A DNA stretch of 40,269 bases from Pseudolabrys sp. (GCA_022841665.1 JALHRB010000033.1:1-40269); one strand, 5' to 3'; positions 26,122-35,393 are shown, counted from the first letter of the stretch. Translations and numbers: made by a program. Notes: generated by a model not told the origin, from the letters alone.

Positions 26122-28731
26122 ATGGATGACCTGCTTCGGGAGTTCGTGACCGAGACCAACGAGAGTCTCGACGTCGTCGACGTCGAGCTCGTGCGTTTCG
26201 AGCAGGATCCCAACAACGCCAAGATTCTCGATAACGTCTTCCGCCTGGTCCACACCATCAAGGGGACCTGTGGATTCCTCAGCCTGCCGCGGCTCGAAGC
26301 GCTCGCGCACGCTGCCGAGTCGTTGATGGGCAAATTCCGCGACGGCGCGCACGCGACCAGCGAAGCGGTCACGCTCATCCTCGCCACCATCGACCGCATC
26401 AAGCAGATTCTGGAATCGCTGGAGAACGAGCAGCGCGAGCCGGACGGCGCCGACGACGATCTGATCGCGCAGCTTCACCGCATGGTGGAGAAGGTCGCCG
26501 CGCCGGTGACCGCGTCGCAGCAGGCCGTCGGCACGCTGGCGCCGCAGGTGCTGGAGCGTCCGCTGCTGCCGGGTGAAAATACGCTCGACGAACTCGAACG
26601 CGCCTTCCGCGACACCAAGGTCGATCCGCCGGCCAAGCGCGCCAAGCCGCAGGCGGTCGCCGACACGGTGAAGGACGACGAGCAGGCCAAGAATGGCGGT
26701 CAGTCGATCCGCGTCACCGTCGACACGCTCGAGCACCTGATGACCATGGTCTCGGAGCTGGTGCTCACGCGTAACCAGCTGCTGGAGATCGTGCGCCGCC
26801 ACGAAGAGTCCGAATTCAAGACGCCGTTGCAGCGCCTGTCCAACGTCACCGCGGAGCTGCAGGAAGGCGTGATGAAGACGCGCATGCAGCCGATCGGCAA
26901 TGCCTGGCAGAAGCTGCCGCGCATCGTGCGCGACCTGTCCAACGAGCTCGGCAAGCAGATCGACCTGGAGATGCAGGGCGCCGAGACCGAGCTCGACCGC
27001 CAGGTGCTCGACCTGATCAAGGACCCGCTCACCCATATGGTGCGCAACTCCGCCGACCACGGGCTGGAGACGCCGGACGAGCGGCGCGCGGCCGGCAAGC
27101 CGCCGCATGGCCACATCCGCCTCTCGGCCTATCACGAGGGCGGCCACATCAACATTCAGATCGCCGACGACGGCCGCGGCCTCGACACCGAACGGATCAA
27201 GGCCAAGGCGGTGGCGCAAGGGCTGGTCGCCGAGGCCGACGCCGAGAAGCTGTCGGAAGCGCAGATCCACAAATTCATCTTCTCGCCCGGCTTCTCGACC
27301 GCGGCCAAGATCACCAGCGTGTCCGGCCGCGGCGTCGGCATGGACGTGGTGCGCAACAACATCGACCAGATCGGCGGCACCATCGACGTGAAGTCGGTGG
27401 CGGGCGTCGGCCTGAGCTTCACCATCAAGATCCCGCTGACGCTCGCCATCGTCGCCGCGCTGATCGTGGAGTCGGGCGGCGACCGCTTCGCCATTCCGCA
27501 ATTGTCGGTGGTCGAACTGGTGCGCGCGCGCACCGGCGGCGACCACCGCATCGAGCGCATCAAGGACACGCCGGTCCTGCGCCTGCGCAACAAGCTCTTG
27601 CCGCTGACGCGCCTTAGCCAGTTGCTCGGCATCGAGCCGACCAAGGGCCGCGAGCTGGAGAACGGCTTCATCGTGGTGACGCAAGTCGGCAGCCGCACTT
27701 TCGGCATCGTCGTCGACGCGGTGTTCCACACCGAAGAAATCGTCGTGAAGCCGATGTCGAGCAAGCTGCGCCACATCGCGATGTTCTCCGGCAACACCAT
27801 TCTCGGCGACGGCTCGGTGATCATGATCATCGATCCCAACGGCGTCGCGCAGGCGCTCGGCAGCACGGTCACCTCGCAGATGGCGGACGCCGAAGCCGAG
27901 GCGCGCCACGTCGCCGCAAACGAGGAAGCCACTTCGCTGCTCGTGTTCCGCGCCGGGTCGCCGCAGCCGAAGGCGGTGCCGCTGTCGCTGGTCACGCGGC
28001 TGGAGGAAATCGACGCCCGCAAGATCGAGATGTCGAACGGCCGTCACATGGTTCAGTACCGCGGCCACCTGATGCCGCTGGTTAGCATGGACGACAACGT
28101 GCGCGTGAAAGGGGAGGGCGCCCAGCCGCTGCTCGTCTTCTCCGACGGCGTGCGCTCCATGGGCCTCGTGGTCGATGAGATCGTCGACATCGTCGAGGAC
28201 GCGCTCGACATCCAGGTCGCCGGCGACAATTCGGGCGTGCTCGGCTCGGCCATCGTCAAGGGTCAGGCCACCGAAATCATCGACGTCGGCCACTTCCTGC
28301 CGCTTGCCTTCGCGGACTGGTTCCGCCGCAAGGACCAGCCGGCGCAAGCCGCCCGCCGCTCGGTGCTGCTGATCGACGACTCGCCGTTCTTCCTCAACAT
28401 GCTGCGCCCCGTGCTGCAGGCGGCCGGTTACGAGGTGACCGCCGCCGGCTCGGCGCAGGAGGCGCTGGCGATGATCAATGACGGACGCCGTTTCGACGTC
28501 GCCGTCACCGATGTCGAGATGCCGGACATGGACGGCTTCCAGTTCACCGAGGCGGTGCGCGCCGATCCGCAGACCGCCGACATGCCGGTGATCGCGCTGT
28601 CGTCGGTCGTGTCGGTGGAGGCGGCCGAACGCGGCCGCCGCGCCGGCTTCTACGATTATGTCGCGAAGTTCGACCGCCAGGGGCTGATCGCGGCGCTCAA
28701 GGAGCAGACCGAGATCGGTCGGGCAGCGTGA
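26122..28731 (+). CDS. cheA: Chemotaxis hybrid histidine kinase CheA with two CheW domains and a receiver
   Basis: CheA phosphorylates CheY and CheB in response to chemoreceptors. The 869-residue product has an HPt domain (His44 in VHTIKGTCGFL), a linker that seems too short for a separate P2 domain, and a dimerisation helix pair near 193-250. The kinase domain has the N box LTHMVRNSADHGLE, DDGRGLD, and GRGVGMDVVRNNI. Two consecutive CheW-like domains (about 450-590 and 600-735) follow, then a C-terminal receiver domain (about 748-869) with phospho-acceptor Asp797 (TDVEMPDMDGF) and Lys in YVAKFD. The extra CheW and receiver resemble hybrid CheA of alternative chemosensory classes. A GTGA overlap joins it to cheW. 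Confidence 0.96.
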   Translation: MDDLLREFVTETNESLDVVDVELVRFEQDPNNAKILDNVFRLVHTIKGTCGFLSLPRLEALAHAAESLMGKFRDGAHATSEAVTLILATIDRIKQILESLENEQREPDGADDDLIAQLHRMVEKVAAPVTASQQAVGTLAPQVLERPLLPGENTLDELERAFRDTKVDPPAKRAKPQAVADTVKDDEQAKNGGQSIRVTVDTLEHLMTMVSELVLTRNQLLEIVRRHEESEFKTPLQRLSNVTAELQEGVMKTRMQPIGNAWQKLPRIVRDLSNELGKQIDLEMQGAETELDRQVLDLIKDPLTHMVRNSADHGLETPDERRAAGKPPHGHIRLSAYHEGGHINIQIADDGRGLDTERIKAKAVAQGLVAEADAEKLSEAQIHKFIFSPGFSTAAKITSVSGRGVGMDVVRNNIDQIGGTIDVKSVAGVGLSFTIKIPLTLAIVAALIVESGGDRFAIPQLSVVELVRARTGGDHRIERIKDTPVLRLRNKLLPLTRLSQLLGIEPTKGRELENGFIVVTQVGSRTFGIVVDAVFHTEEIVVKPMSSKLRHIAMFSGNTILGDGSVIMIIDPNGVAQALGSTVTSQMADAEAEARHVAANEEATSLLVFRAGSPQPKAVPLSLVTRLEEIDARKIEMSNGRHMVQYRGHLMPLVSMDDNVRVKGEGAQPLLVFSDGVRSMGLVVDEIVDIVEDALDIQVAGDNSGVLGSAIVKGQATEIIDVGHFLPLAFADWFRRKDQPAQAARRSVLLIDDSPFFLNMLRPVLQAAGYEVTAAGSAQEALAMINDGRRFDVAVTDVEMPDMDGFQFTEAVRADPQTADMPVIALSSVVSVEAAERGRRAGFYDYVAKFDRQGLIAALKEQTEIGRAA

Positions 28732-29198
28732 GCGCCATGCAGGAAACATCAACCCACACCGTCAACGAATACGTCACCGCCATGATCGGCGGCCAGCTCT
28801 TCGGCCTGCCGATCCGCAGCGTGCAGGACGTATTCCTGCCGGAGCGCATCACCCGCGTGCCGCTGGCGCAGCCGGAGATCGCCGGCGTGCTCAACTTGCG
28901 CGGCCGCATCGTCACGCTCATCGACATGCGCCGCCGGCTCGGGCTCGAGGCGCGCACCGACGAGGGGCCGAGCATGGCGGTCGGCGTCGAGATGCGCGGC
29001 GAATCCTACGGGCTCCTGATCGACAGCGTCGGCGAGGTGCTCAAACTCGACGACGCGGCGCGCGAGCCGAACCCGATCAATCTCGACCCGCGCCTGGCGC
29101 GGGTGTCGGCCGGCATCCACCGGCTCGACGGGCAGTTGCTGATGGTGGTCGACGTCGAGCGCGTGCTCGACATCGGTGCGACGACGATCGCGGCCTAA
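28728..29198 (+). CDS. cheW: Chemotaxis adaptor CheW
   Basis: CheW links chemoreceptors to CheA. The 156-residue product has the typical two-barrel fold: VTAMIGGQLFGLPIRSVQDVF, then ITRVPLAQPEIAGVLNLRGRIVTLIDMRRRLGL and YGLLIDSVGEVLKL. The first possible start GTG 28728 overlaps the cheA stop (GTGA); ATG 28737 is an alternative. It is a stand-alone protein in addition to the two CheW domains inside CheA. Confidence 0.95.
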   Translation: MSAMQETSTHTVNEYVTAMIGGQLFGLPIRSVQDVFLPERITRVPLAQPEIAGVLNLRGRIVTLIDMRRRLGLEARTDEGPSMAVGVEMRGESYGLLIDSVGEVLKLDDAAREPNPINLDPRLARVSAGIHRLDGQLLMVVDVERVLDIGATTIAA

Positions 29199-29252
29199 AG
29201 TGGCCGGGACCAAGGAACTGGGACGGCGAAAGAACATCATGAGGGCAGTGCG

Positions 29253-29618
29253 ATGAAAACGTGTCTGGTTGTGGACGACTCCAGCGTCATCAGGAAGGTG
29301 GCGCGGCGTATCCTGGAAGGCCTCGAATTCGAGATCGTGGAAGCGGAGGACGGCGAGCAGGCGCTCGAGTCGTGCCGGAAGAAATTGCCGGAGGCGATCC
29401 TGCTCGACTGGAACATGCCGAAGATGGACGGCTACGAGTTCCTGCGCTCGCTGCGGCGGCTGCCGGGCGGCGACGCGCCGAAGGTCGTGTTCTGCACCAC
29501 CGAGAACGACGTCGCCCATATCGCGCGCGCGCTGCACGCCGGCGCCAACGAGTACATCATGAAGCCGTTCGATCGCGAGATTGTCGAGGCGAAATTCCAG
29601 GAGGTTGGGCTGCTCTGA
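29253..29618 (+). CDS. cheY: Single-domain response regulator CheY
   Basis: CheY is a 121-residue receiver that carries the signal to the motor. Residues DD (8-9), phospho-acceptor Asp52 (LLDWNMPKMDG), the Thr region CTTEN (81-85) and Lys104 (MKPFD) are all present. ATG 29253 follows a GAGGG ribosome binding site. It lies 54 bases after cheW and 30 before cheB. Confidence 0.95.
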   Translation: MKTCLVVDDSSVIRKVARRILEGLEFEIVEAEDGEQALESCRKKLPEAILLDWNMPKMDGYEFLRSLRRLPGGDAPKVVFCTTENDVAHIARALHAGANEYIMKPFDREIVEAKFQEVGLL

Positions 29619-29648
29619 GCATATAACGCCAAACCAGGGCTCGCCCGC

Positions 29649-30797
29649 ATGAACCTCGCCGTCGCAACGCCGCCGTCCGCCGCCGCCCTCAAGCGGCGCC
29701 TCCGCGTCATGGTCGTCGATGACGCCATTGTCGTGCGCGGCCTGTTTGCGCGCTGGATTGAGGCGGAGCCCGATCTCGAACTCGTCGCTTCGCTGCGCAC
29801 CGGGCGCGAGGCCGTCAACCAGCTCGAGCGCGCCAATCCCGACGTGGTGGTGCTCGACGTCGAGATGCCCGAACTCGACGGCATCGCCGCGCTGCCGCTG
29901 CTGCTGGAGAAGAAGAAAGACCTCGTGGTCATCATGGCCTCGACGGTCACGCGCCGCAACGCCGAGATCAGCTTGCGCGCGCTCTCGCTCGGCGCCGCCG
30001 ACTACATTCCGAAGCCCGAGACCCAGCGCGAGGTCACGGGTTCGGCCGATTTTCACCGCGACCTGATCGAGAAAATCCGCCAGCTCGGTCTGCGTGCGTG
30101 CCGCCTCGGCCTGCCGCACCTGCACGGCGCGACGCCCGTCAAGGCGGCGACCTATCATCACACCCATGCGCACCCCGACGTGCCCGTCGTTCTGCGCGCG
30201 ATGCCGCTGACGGCGCCGCGCGTGCTGGTGGTCGGCGCCTCCACCGGGGGGCCGCAGGCGCTCAACCGGGTGATCGGCAACATCGCCGCCGTCGTCGAGC
30301 GCGCGCCCGTGCTGATCACCCAGCACATGCCGCCGACCTTCACCGCCATCATGGCCGAGCATCTGGCCCGCATCGCCCATTGCCCGGTGCACGAGGGACA
30401 AAACGGCGAGGAGGTCAACGCCGGCACGGTGTATATCGCGCCCGGCGGCAAGCACATGAGCGTCACGCGCCGCGACGGCATCGCCGTGATTGCGGTCGAG
30501 GACGGGCCGCCGGTCAATTTCTGCAAGCCGGCGGTCGATCCGCTGTTCACGTCGGCGGCGCAGGTCTGGGGCGGCAAGGTGCTGGCGCTGGTGCTCACCG
30601 GCATGGGCGCGGACGGGCTGGCCGGGGCCAAGGACATCGTCGCCGCCGGCGGCCACGCGCTGGCGCAGGACGAGCCGACCAGCGTCGTGTGGGGCATGCC
30701 CGGCCAGGTCGCGCATGCCGGGCTCTGCTCGGCGGTGCTGCCGGTCGACGACATCGCCGGCAAGCTCAACCGGCTGTTTGCGGGGGAGCGCGCGTGA
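29649..30797 (+). CDS. cheB: Chemoreceptor methylesterase/response regulator CheB
   Basis: CheB removes methyl groups from chemoreceptor glutamates when phosphorylated. The 382-residue product has a receiver (Asp70 in [14 protein letters not shown]), a Pro/His-containing linker (about 155-190), and the methylesterase domain with Ser198 in [11 protein letters not shown], His in ITQHMPP, and Asp in TGMGADG. Its stop overlaps the cheR start (GTGA). Confidence 0.95.
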   Translation: MNLAVATPPSAAALKRRLRVMVVDDAIVVRGLFARWIEAEPDLELVASLRTGREAVNQLERANPDVVVLDVEMPELDGIAALPLLLEKKKDLVVIMASTVTRRNAEISLRALSLGAADYIPKPETQREVTGSADFHRDLIEKIRQLGLRACRLGLPHLHGATPVKAATYHHTHAHPDVPVVLRAMPLTAPRVLVVGASTGGPQALNRVIGNIAAVVERAPVLITQHMPPTFTAIMAEHLARIAHCPVHEGQNGEEVNAGTVYIAPGGKHMSVTRRDGIAVIAVEDGPPVNFCKPAVDPLFTSAAQVWGGKVLALVLTGMGADGLAGAKDIVAAGGHALAQDEPTSVVWGMPGQVAHAGLCSAVLPVDDIAGKLNRLFAGERA

Positions 30798-31660
30798 CCC
30801 CGACGGATTTCGACTTCCTGCGCAAGCTCTTGAAGGACCGGTCCGGCCTCGTGCTGGCCGGCGAGAAGCAGTATCTGGCCGAAAGCCGTCTGCTGCCGGT
30901 CGCCCGCCGCCATGGCATGACGACGCTGGCCGAGCTGGTCGAGCGGCTCAAGCTGACGCCGGGCCTGCTGACCGGCGAGGTGGTCGACGCCATGACCACC
31001 AACGAGACCTTCTTCTTCCGCGACAGGATCCCGTTCGAGCACCTGACCGAGACCGTGATGCCGGCGCTGATCGCGGCGCGCGCGCGCGAGAAGCGCATCC
31101 GCATCTGGTGCACCGCCGCCTCCACCGGCCAGGAGCCTTATTCGATCGCCATGGCGCTCAAGGGCATGAGCGCGGCGCTGGCCGGCTACCGCGTCGACAT
31201 CCTCGCCACCGACCTGTCCGCCGAGGTGCTGGAGCGCGCGAAGAACGGCATCTACAGCCAGTTCGAGGTGCAGCGCGGGCTGCCGATCCAGTTGCTGGTG
31301 AAATTCTTCAGCAAGCACGGCGAAGCCTGGGAGATCGCGCCCGAGATCCGCGGCATGGTGCAGTTCCGCACGCTCAACCTGCTCAACGACTTCACGCCGC
31401 TCGGCCGCTTCGACCTCGTGTTCTGCCGCAACGTGCTGATCTATTTCGACCAGGCCACCAAGATCCAGGTGCTCAACCGCATCGCGCCGCAGATGCCGGA
31501 CGACGGCTACCTCATTCTCGGCGCCGCCGAAACGGTGGTCGGCCTCACCGACGCGTTCAAGCCGTATACCGAGAAGCGCGGGCTCTACATCCCGAACGCG
31601 GCCGCGCGCAACGCGGCGCGCGAGGCCTCGAACGTGCTGCGCTTTGCGGTGAAGGTGTAG
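30794..31660 (+). CDS. cheR: Chemoreceptor methyltransferase CheR
   Basis: CheR methylates chemoreceptor glutamates with S-adenosylmethionine, opposing CheB. The 288-residue product has an N-terminal helical domain ([17 protein letters not shown]), the [10 protein letters not shown] motif, the SAM site [17 protein letters not shown], and [14 protein letters not shown]. It starts at GTG 30794, overlapping the cheB stop, and ends the che operon in this window. No chemoreceptor or cheD gene is adjacent. Confidence 0.95.
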   Translation: MTPTDFDFLRKLLKDRSGLVLAGEKQYLAESRLLPVARRHGMTTLAELVERLKLTPGLLTGEVVDAMTTNETFFFRDRIPFEHLTETVMPALIAARAREKRIRIWCTAASTGQEPYSIAMALKGMSAALAGYRVDILATDLSAEVLERAKNGIYSQFEVQRGLPIQLLVKFFSKHGEAWEIAPEIRGMVQFRTLNLLNDFTPLGRFDLVFCRNVLIYFDQATKIQVLNRIAPQMPDDGYLILGAAETVVGLTDAFKPYTEKRGLYIPNAAARNAAREASNVLRFAVKV

Positions 31661-32261
31661 GAAAAACGCTCCTTCCGCCCGGTTCAATTTTCAAACAGCC
31701 CAAGCCAACGCTCCGCCGCCCCTGTTGTTTGCGCGGCCCGGGATGGCCGGTCGTCTCTTGTCCCCCTCAACCGAGGGGATGGAGCGCCGCGAGGCGCTTC
31801 CAACAGACCGCGCTTCTTGCGAAACGCGCCGCCCTTCGGCGAAGGGCGGGCGCCCCGCGGCGCTCCACTGCGGCGTTCTTCTTAAGTCCCCGGGGACCGA
31901 TCTTCCGGGCGGCATGACCGGGAGGCGGGTCACGCCTCCCATCCGGACGGCTCCCGCCGCCCTTCGTCTTCCGCCAGCGTCCAGCCCCAGTTCGGGGGCG
32001 GCCGGTCGTAGTGCCGGCGGACGGTTGGCCCGGGGCCTCCCGATCCCGCGGTTACAAGCCGCAGCAGCGGGCGCCGCATCCGTTCCTGCCATCGGCATGT
32101 CTCGCGACGACACCCCTCGACGGACCGGACCGAAGGAATATAGGCATATCGTGCCGGGCGTGTAAAGGACTATATTCAGAAAGGGCGTTATGCGAAAAAT
32201 TGCTGGAATCTCAGGTGCTTAAGCCCACGGAGCCGCCACCCGGTCGAAAGTGGGAGGGATT
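31661..32261. other. GC-rich intergenic region with several hairpins
   Basis: This 600-base stretch after cheR has no coding sequence I can support. It holds strong inverted repeats: CGCCCTTC (31830-31837) with GAAGGGCG (31841-31848), and GGGAGGCG (31920-31927) with CGCCTCCC (31933-31940). Open frames on both strands are Arg/Pro/Ala-rich and lack ribosome binding sites. I have the impression of having seen related sequence between genes in other rhizobia, so it may be a dispersed repeat. Confidence 0.45.
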
Positions 32262-32450
32262 TTATCTTGGGTTTTGTCTTGGGTCGATCCCGGCGATTTC
32301 GACCGCGGCCTTGAGCAGCACGAAGGAGATGAGCGGCACGTTGGCCGCGTCGGCCTCTTCGGCGAGCCGCAGCAGCGCGGCGACGGTGATCTTGTAGGTG
32401 TCCGCCGGCTTGTCCGGCGGCAGGTGCGGGAAGCGGCCTTCGACGATCAT
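32262..32450 (-). CDS. Small hypothetical helical protein
   Basis: This 62-residue protein starts MIVEGRFPHLPPDKPADTY and continues with an amphipathic helical region (ALLRLAEEADAANVPLISFVLLKAAVEIA), ending DPRQNPR. The composition is normal for a gene, the start ATG 32450 has AAGG nearby, and the hydrophobic face is regular. Similar short proteins with the phrase ADEAN-PL are common in rhizobia, but no function is known. It is divergent from the winged-helix regulator gene. Confidence 0.6.
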   Translation of the reverse strand: MIVEGRFPHLPPDKPADTYKITVAALLRLAEEADAANVPLISFVLLKAAVEIAGIDPRQNPR

Positions 32451-32564
32451 CGGCCTTGGCCTCCGGGCGCGCGGGCGTCTCCCGCGCGCGAGCGCGGCTG
32501 TGCTAGCGTTGCCCGCGCGGGATTCTTTCGGGCCTGCGCGGCATGGTGACGGTAACGCGACTTC

Positions 32565-32593
32565 TTGATCCTAATATACCTTAGGTTTAATAT
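32565..32593 (+). promoter_or_regulatory. Promoter with internal operator for the winged-helix gene
   Basis: TTGATC (32565-32570) and TAATAT (32588-32593) are 17 bases apart. The spacer carries the inverted repeat CCTAA (32570-32574) and TTAGG (32581-32585), a likely site for the regulator itself. The -10 box ends just two bases before ATG 32596, so either the mRNA is leaderless or translation starts at ATG 32629. Confidence 0.55.
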
Positions 32594-32595
32594 CG

Positions 32596-32949
32596 ATGCA
32601 AGCCGATCCTGGCCGCGCGCTGCTCCGGATGTTCGTCGAGCGCATCATCAACGCGACGTTTCCCCGTGAGACGGCGGCCGCGCGCTTGCAGCAGGTCGGC
32701 CTGTTCACGCTCATTTACATGCTGCAGGACGAGAAGGAGCCGGTAACCGCAGCGCGGCTTTCACAGATGACCGGGTTGGCGGACGGGCAAATTCTCAATC
32801 ATCTGCGCAAGCTGACGAAGCTCGAATTGGTCGAGCGCGTGCAGATATTGAACAAGCAGGGCAGGGGCCGCGCTTTCCATCTCGCCATCAAAAAGAACGC
32901 AAAAGCGCGGCGGCTGGTGCAGGCGATTGAGGGGACGAAGAAGAGGTGA
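32596..32949 (+). CDS. MarR-like winged-helix transcriptional regulator
   Basis: This 117-residue protein has a short N-terminal helix (RALLRMFVERIINATF), a winged helix at about 35-105 (VGLFTLIYMLQDEKEPVTAARLSQMTG, recognition helix QILNHLRKLTKLELVERV), and a basic C-terminus. It lacks the extra dimerisation helices of full-length MarR, so it is a minimal form. An inverted repeat in its promoter suggests autoregulation. The likely start is ATG 32596, but the position of the promoter leaves ATG 32629 (MFVERII) possible. It lies just before the DUF262 gene. Confidence 0.75.
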   Translation: MQADPGRALLRMFVERIINATFPRETAAARLQQVGLFTLIYMLQDEKEPVTAARLSQMTGLADGQILNHLRKLTKLELVERVQILNKQGRGRAFHLAIKKNAKARRLVQAIEGTKKR

Positions 32950-32960
32950 GAGGAGGCTAT

Positions 32961-32993
32961 ATGGCGTCCGACTCAAAAACTCTCGCGCTGTAG
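32961..32993 (+). CDS. Ten-codon mini-cistron between the regulator and the DUF262 gene
   Basis: ATG 32961 is preceded by a perfect AGGAGG (32951-32956) and reads MASDSKTLAL before a stop. It may be the remnant of a gene truncated when the DUF262 gene arrived, or a translated leader. Only the strong ribosome binding site argues for translation. Confidence 0.3.
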   Translation: MASDSKTLAL

Positions 32994-33036
32994 TTGGGGG
33001 CCGGCTATTTTGTCTACCTGTCGGGGGAGGTACTAG

Positions 33037-35385
33037 ATGCAGCCTACGAAGCAAAGCGTTCATCAGATATTTGATATATCGCGAAGGCTGGTAGTTCCGC
33101 TCTACCAACGCGCTTATGTATGGGATCTTGAAAAACATTGGGAGCCGTTTTTCGGCGACATCCGCAGTCAAGCCTGTAATTGCATTTATGGAAGTGATGT
33201 GCCGGGACATTTTCTCGGGCCAATCGTAACTCAGGCGGAAATGGTGAGCGCAGGCGGTCACCCGCGCTACAATATTATCGACGGACAGCAGCGGCTGACC
33301 TCATTACAAATTTTTCTAAAAGCTTTGCATCTTATTGCTGCGGATATGAAGCATTGGGCTGCCGGTGAATTCGAGAGACTGATTCGGAATCCAGCGCGAA
33401 CACACATAGGTCCGGAAGAAGTTTACAAAGTGTGGCCAACTAACGCTGATCAAAAGGCCTTTCAGCGCAACATGGACATAAAGAGTGCTGAACAAATATC
33501 CGCGAATCCAAATACGCCTACGGCAACGAAATTGGACCAAGCATTCAGCTACTTCTATTCTGCTCTACAGGCTTTCGTAAATGGCCAAGAGGGTGACCAA
33601 ACCGACCCTCGGCTGTTGGCGGTGTCGGCAGAAAAAAGGCTGGAGGCTCTTCAGCAGGCTCTCACATCTCGACTGTATTTTATCGTTCTAGAATTAGAAT
33701 CTGCTGATGACCCTCAAGTAATATTTGAGACGCTTAACGCGCGCGGTGAGCCGCTGCTCCCGTCCGACCTTATCAGAAATGATCTTTTTTTAAGGGCCCT
33801 GCGTGAAAAACTAGATGCCGACGCTCTTTATCGTAAGTTTTGGTCGGAGTTCGAAGAGAAAAAATTAGCGAACAATGAAAATAGCGAAGATCGCTTCTGG
33901 CACGTGATGGAAACGCAAGGAAGGCTTTATCGGCCGCGGATAGATTTGTTCGTCTTCCACTGGCTCTCGATGAAGCGGACAATATCCCAGCAGCACGATG
34001 AATTGCTAATTGGAAATTTGTATAGAGAATTTAAGAAGTGGACCGAGCGTCAAAAACTATCCGCTCAAGAAATCTTTGAAGATTTGGCCCAGAGCCGCGC
34101 CAATTATGAGCGTCTTCTTTCGGGAGACACTAATGGTCGCATTTCGGTTACGGCAGCGCGGTTGAGGGCAATTGACACCGGTACGGCGCATCCGCTGCTC
34201 CTTTTTCTGATTGGAAAGTACTGTCTTGATATTTCTAACCCTGAATTCGAAAGAGTTCTCACTATTCTAGAAAGCTATTTGGTCAGGCGGCTTCTTACGA
34301 ATGGCACGACAAAGAACTACAACCGAACCTTCCTTAACCTACTAGCGAAGGTATCAAGTGCGGACGAGATTACATCAATCGCGGAATTGGTTGAGACCGA
34401 ATTGTCGTCGCTGAAGGGCTCTACGGTCGAATGGCCGGACGACGATCTTTTGAAGAAAGGCATTTTGGACAACCCAATTTACGTCAAATCGAGGCCGGGA
34501 CGAGTACGTATGGTACTTGCAGCTATAGAGAACAGAATTCGTGCATTGAGTGGATCAAAAACAGAAGAGTTGTTGGCCAATGATGATCTGAGTATAGAGC
34601 ACTTTCTTCCACAAGAGTTCTCGCTTGAAGAGTACCCATATGCGAATGATTTCGACTTTCAGAATGAGCCGAAAGAGATCGCCCGAGATCGACTTTTGGA
34701 TACGTTGGGGAACTTGACCTTGCTTACTCAGCCGCTCAACTCTGCAGTGAGTAATGGTCCTTTCCTAAAAAAGCGCCATGAAATTGTTGAGCACTCTGTC
34801 CTGCGACTGAACAAGTTTTTGAGCGGAAGCGCAGCACCAACCATTTGGAATGAAACTAACATCCACTCACGGGCACTCGAGTTATTTGCCCATGTCAAAG
34901 AGATATGGCCAGGGCCAGTGAAAACTACTGCAGTCGAAAAGGCAGCGCGCGCAGTTACAAGCAATAAAATAATCGAGGAAAAGAGGGCTTCGATCATGAG
35001 TGCGTTGAGCGGGCGCGAGGGACAAGCATTCCTTAACGTGAGCGGCGCCCTCTTCCGTACCAACGATGACGGCATTCGGGCCGTGTGCACGCTATCTAAA
35101 CGGTACGATGAAACTCGAAGGCCACCATATTGGTACGGATATTCGCCGCAGTGGAAGGAGTATTTGTCAAAAGGCAACAAGTCTTATTTCGTCTTGGGAT
35201 GTATGGATCGAGCCGTCGCTTATGCGATCCCCACGGTAGAATTGGAAAAAGTATTGAGCAGCTTGTATCGAACGCCCGATAGGCACTGGCATATTGATTT
35301 ACAGGAAAATGGAAGCAATGTGCTCGAATTAGCTATTCCGGATGGATCGAAGTTTGATCTAGAGCGATTTAGTTTCAGATTATAA
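33037..35385 (+). CDS. DUF262/DUF1524 (GmrSD-type) putative defence endonuclease
   Basis: The 782-residue protein has an N-terminal DUF262 domain: VVPLYQRAYVW (19-29) and IIDGQQRLTSL (80-90), the latter a ParB-like nucleotide-binding motif. A DUF1524 HNH nuclease domain follows, with SIEHFLPQ (His522) and LGNLTLLTQPLNSAVSN (557-573). The last 120 residues form another domain (PPYWYGYSPQWKEYL, SYFVLGCMDRAVAYAIP). Relatives include GmrSD, which cuts glucosylated phage DNA, and SspE and BrxU. Base composition is clearly AT-richer than every neighbour, and rare-type AT codons abound, indicating transfer. GGAGG at 33026-33030 serves ATG 33037. No methylase or other defence gene is adjacent. Confidence 0.88.
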   Translation: MQPTKQSVHQIFDISRRLVVPLYQRAYVWDLEKHWEPFFGDIRSQACNCIYGSDVPGHFLGPIVTQAEMVSAGGHPRYNIIDGQQRLTSLQIFLKALHLIAADMKHWAAGEFERLIRNPARTHIGPEEVYKVWPTNADQKAFQRNMDIKSAEQISANPNTPTATKLDQAFSYFYSALQAFVNGQEGDQTDPRLLAVSAEKRLEALQQALTSRLYFIVLELESADDPQVIFETLNARGEPLLPSDLIRNDLFLRALREKLDADALYRKFWSEFEEKKLANNENSEDRFWHVMETQGRLYRPRIDLFVFHWLSMKRTISQQHDELLIGNLYREFKKWTERQKLSAQEIFEDLAQSRANYERLLSGDTNGRISVTAARLRAIDTGTAHPLLLFLIGKYCLDISNPEFERVLTILESYLVRRLLTNGTTKNYNRTFLNLLAKVSSADEITSIAELVETELSSLKGSTVEWPDDDLLKKGILDNPIYVKSRPGRVRMVLAAIENRIRALSGSKTEELLANDDLSIEHFLPQEFSLEEYPYANDFDFQNEPKEIARDRLLDTLGNLTLLTQPLNSAVSNGPFLKKRHEIVEHSVLRLNKFLSGSAAPTIWNETNIHSRALELFAHVKEIWPGPVKTTAVEKAARAVTSNKIIEEKRASIMSALSGREGQAFLNVSGALFRTNDDGIRAVCTLSKRYDETRRPPYWYGYSPQWKEYLSKGNKSYFVLGCMDRAVAYAIPTVELEKVLSSLYRTPDRHWHIDLQENGSNVLELAIPDGSKFDLERFSFRL

Positions 35386-35393
35386 GGGCACCT

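Noticed and set aside
26092-28752. 886-residue open frame on the minus strand opposite cheA
   Set aside because: It mirrors the cheA codons, is His/Asp/Arg-rich and has no family motif. CheA motifs on the plus strand are unambiguous.
31691-32165. Open frames of about 140 codons on both strands after cheR
   Set aside because: Composition is that of GC-rich non-coding DNA, no ribosome binding site, and they overlap strong hairpins.
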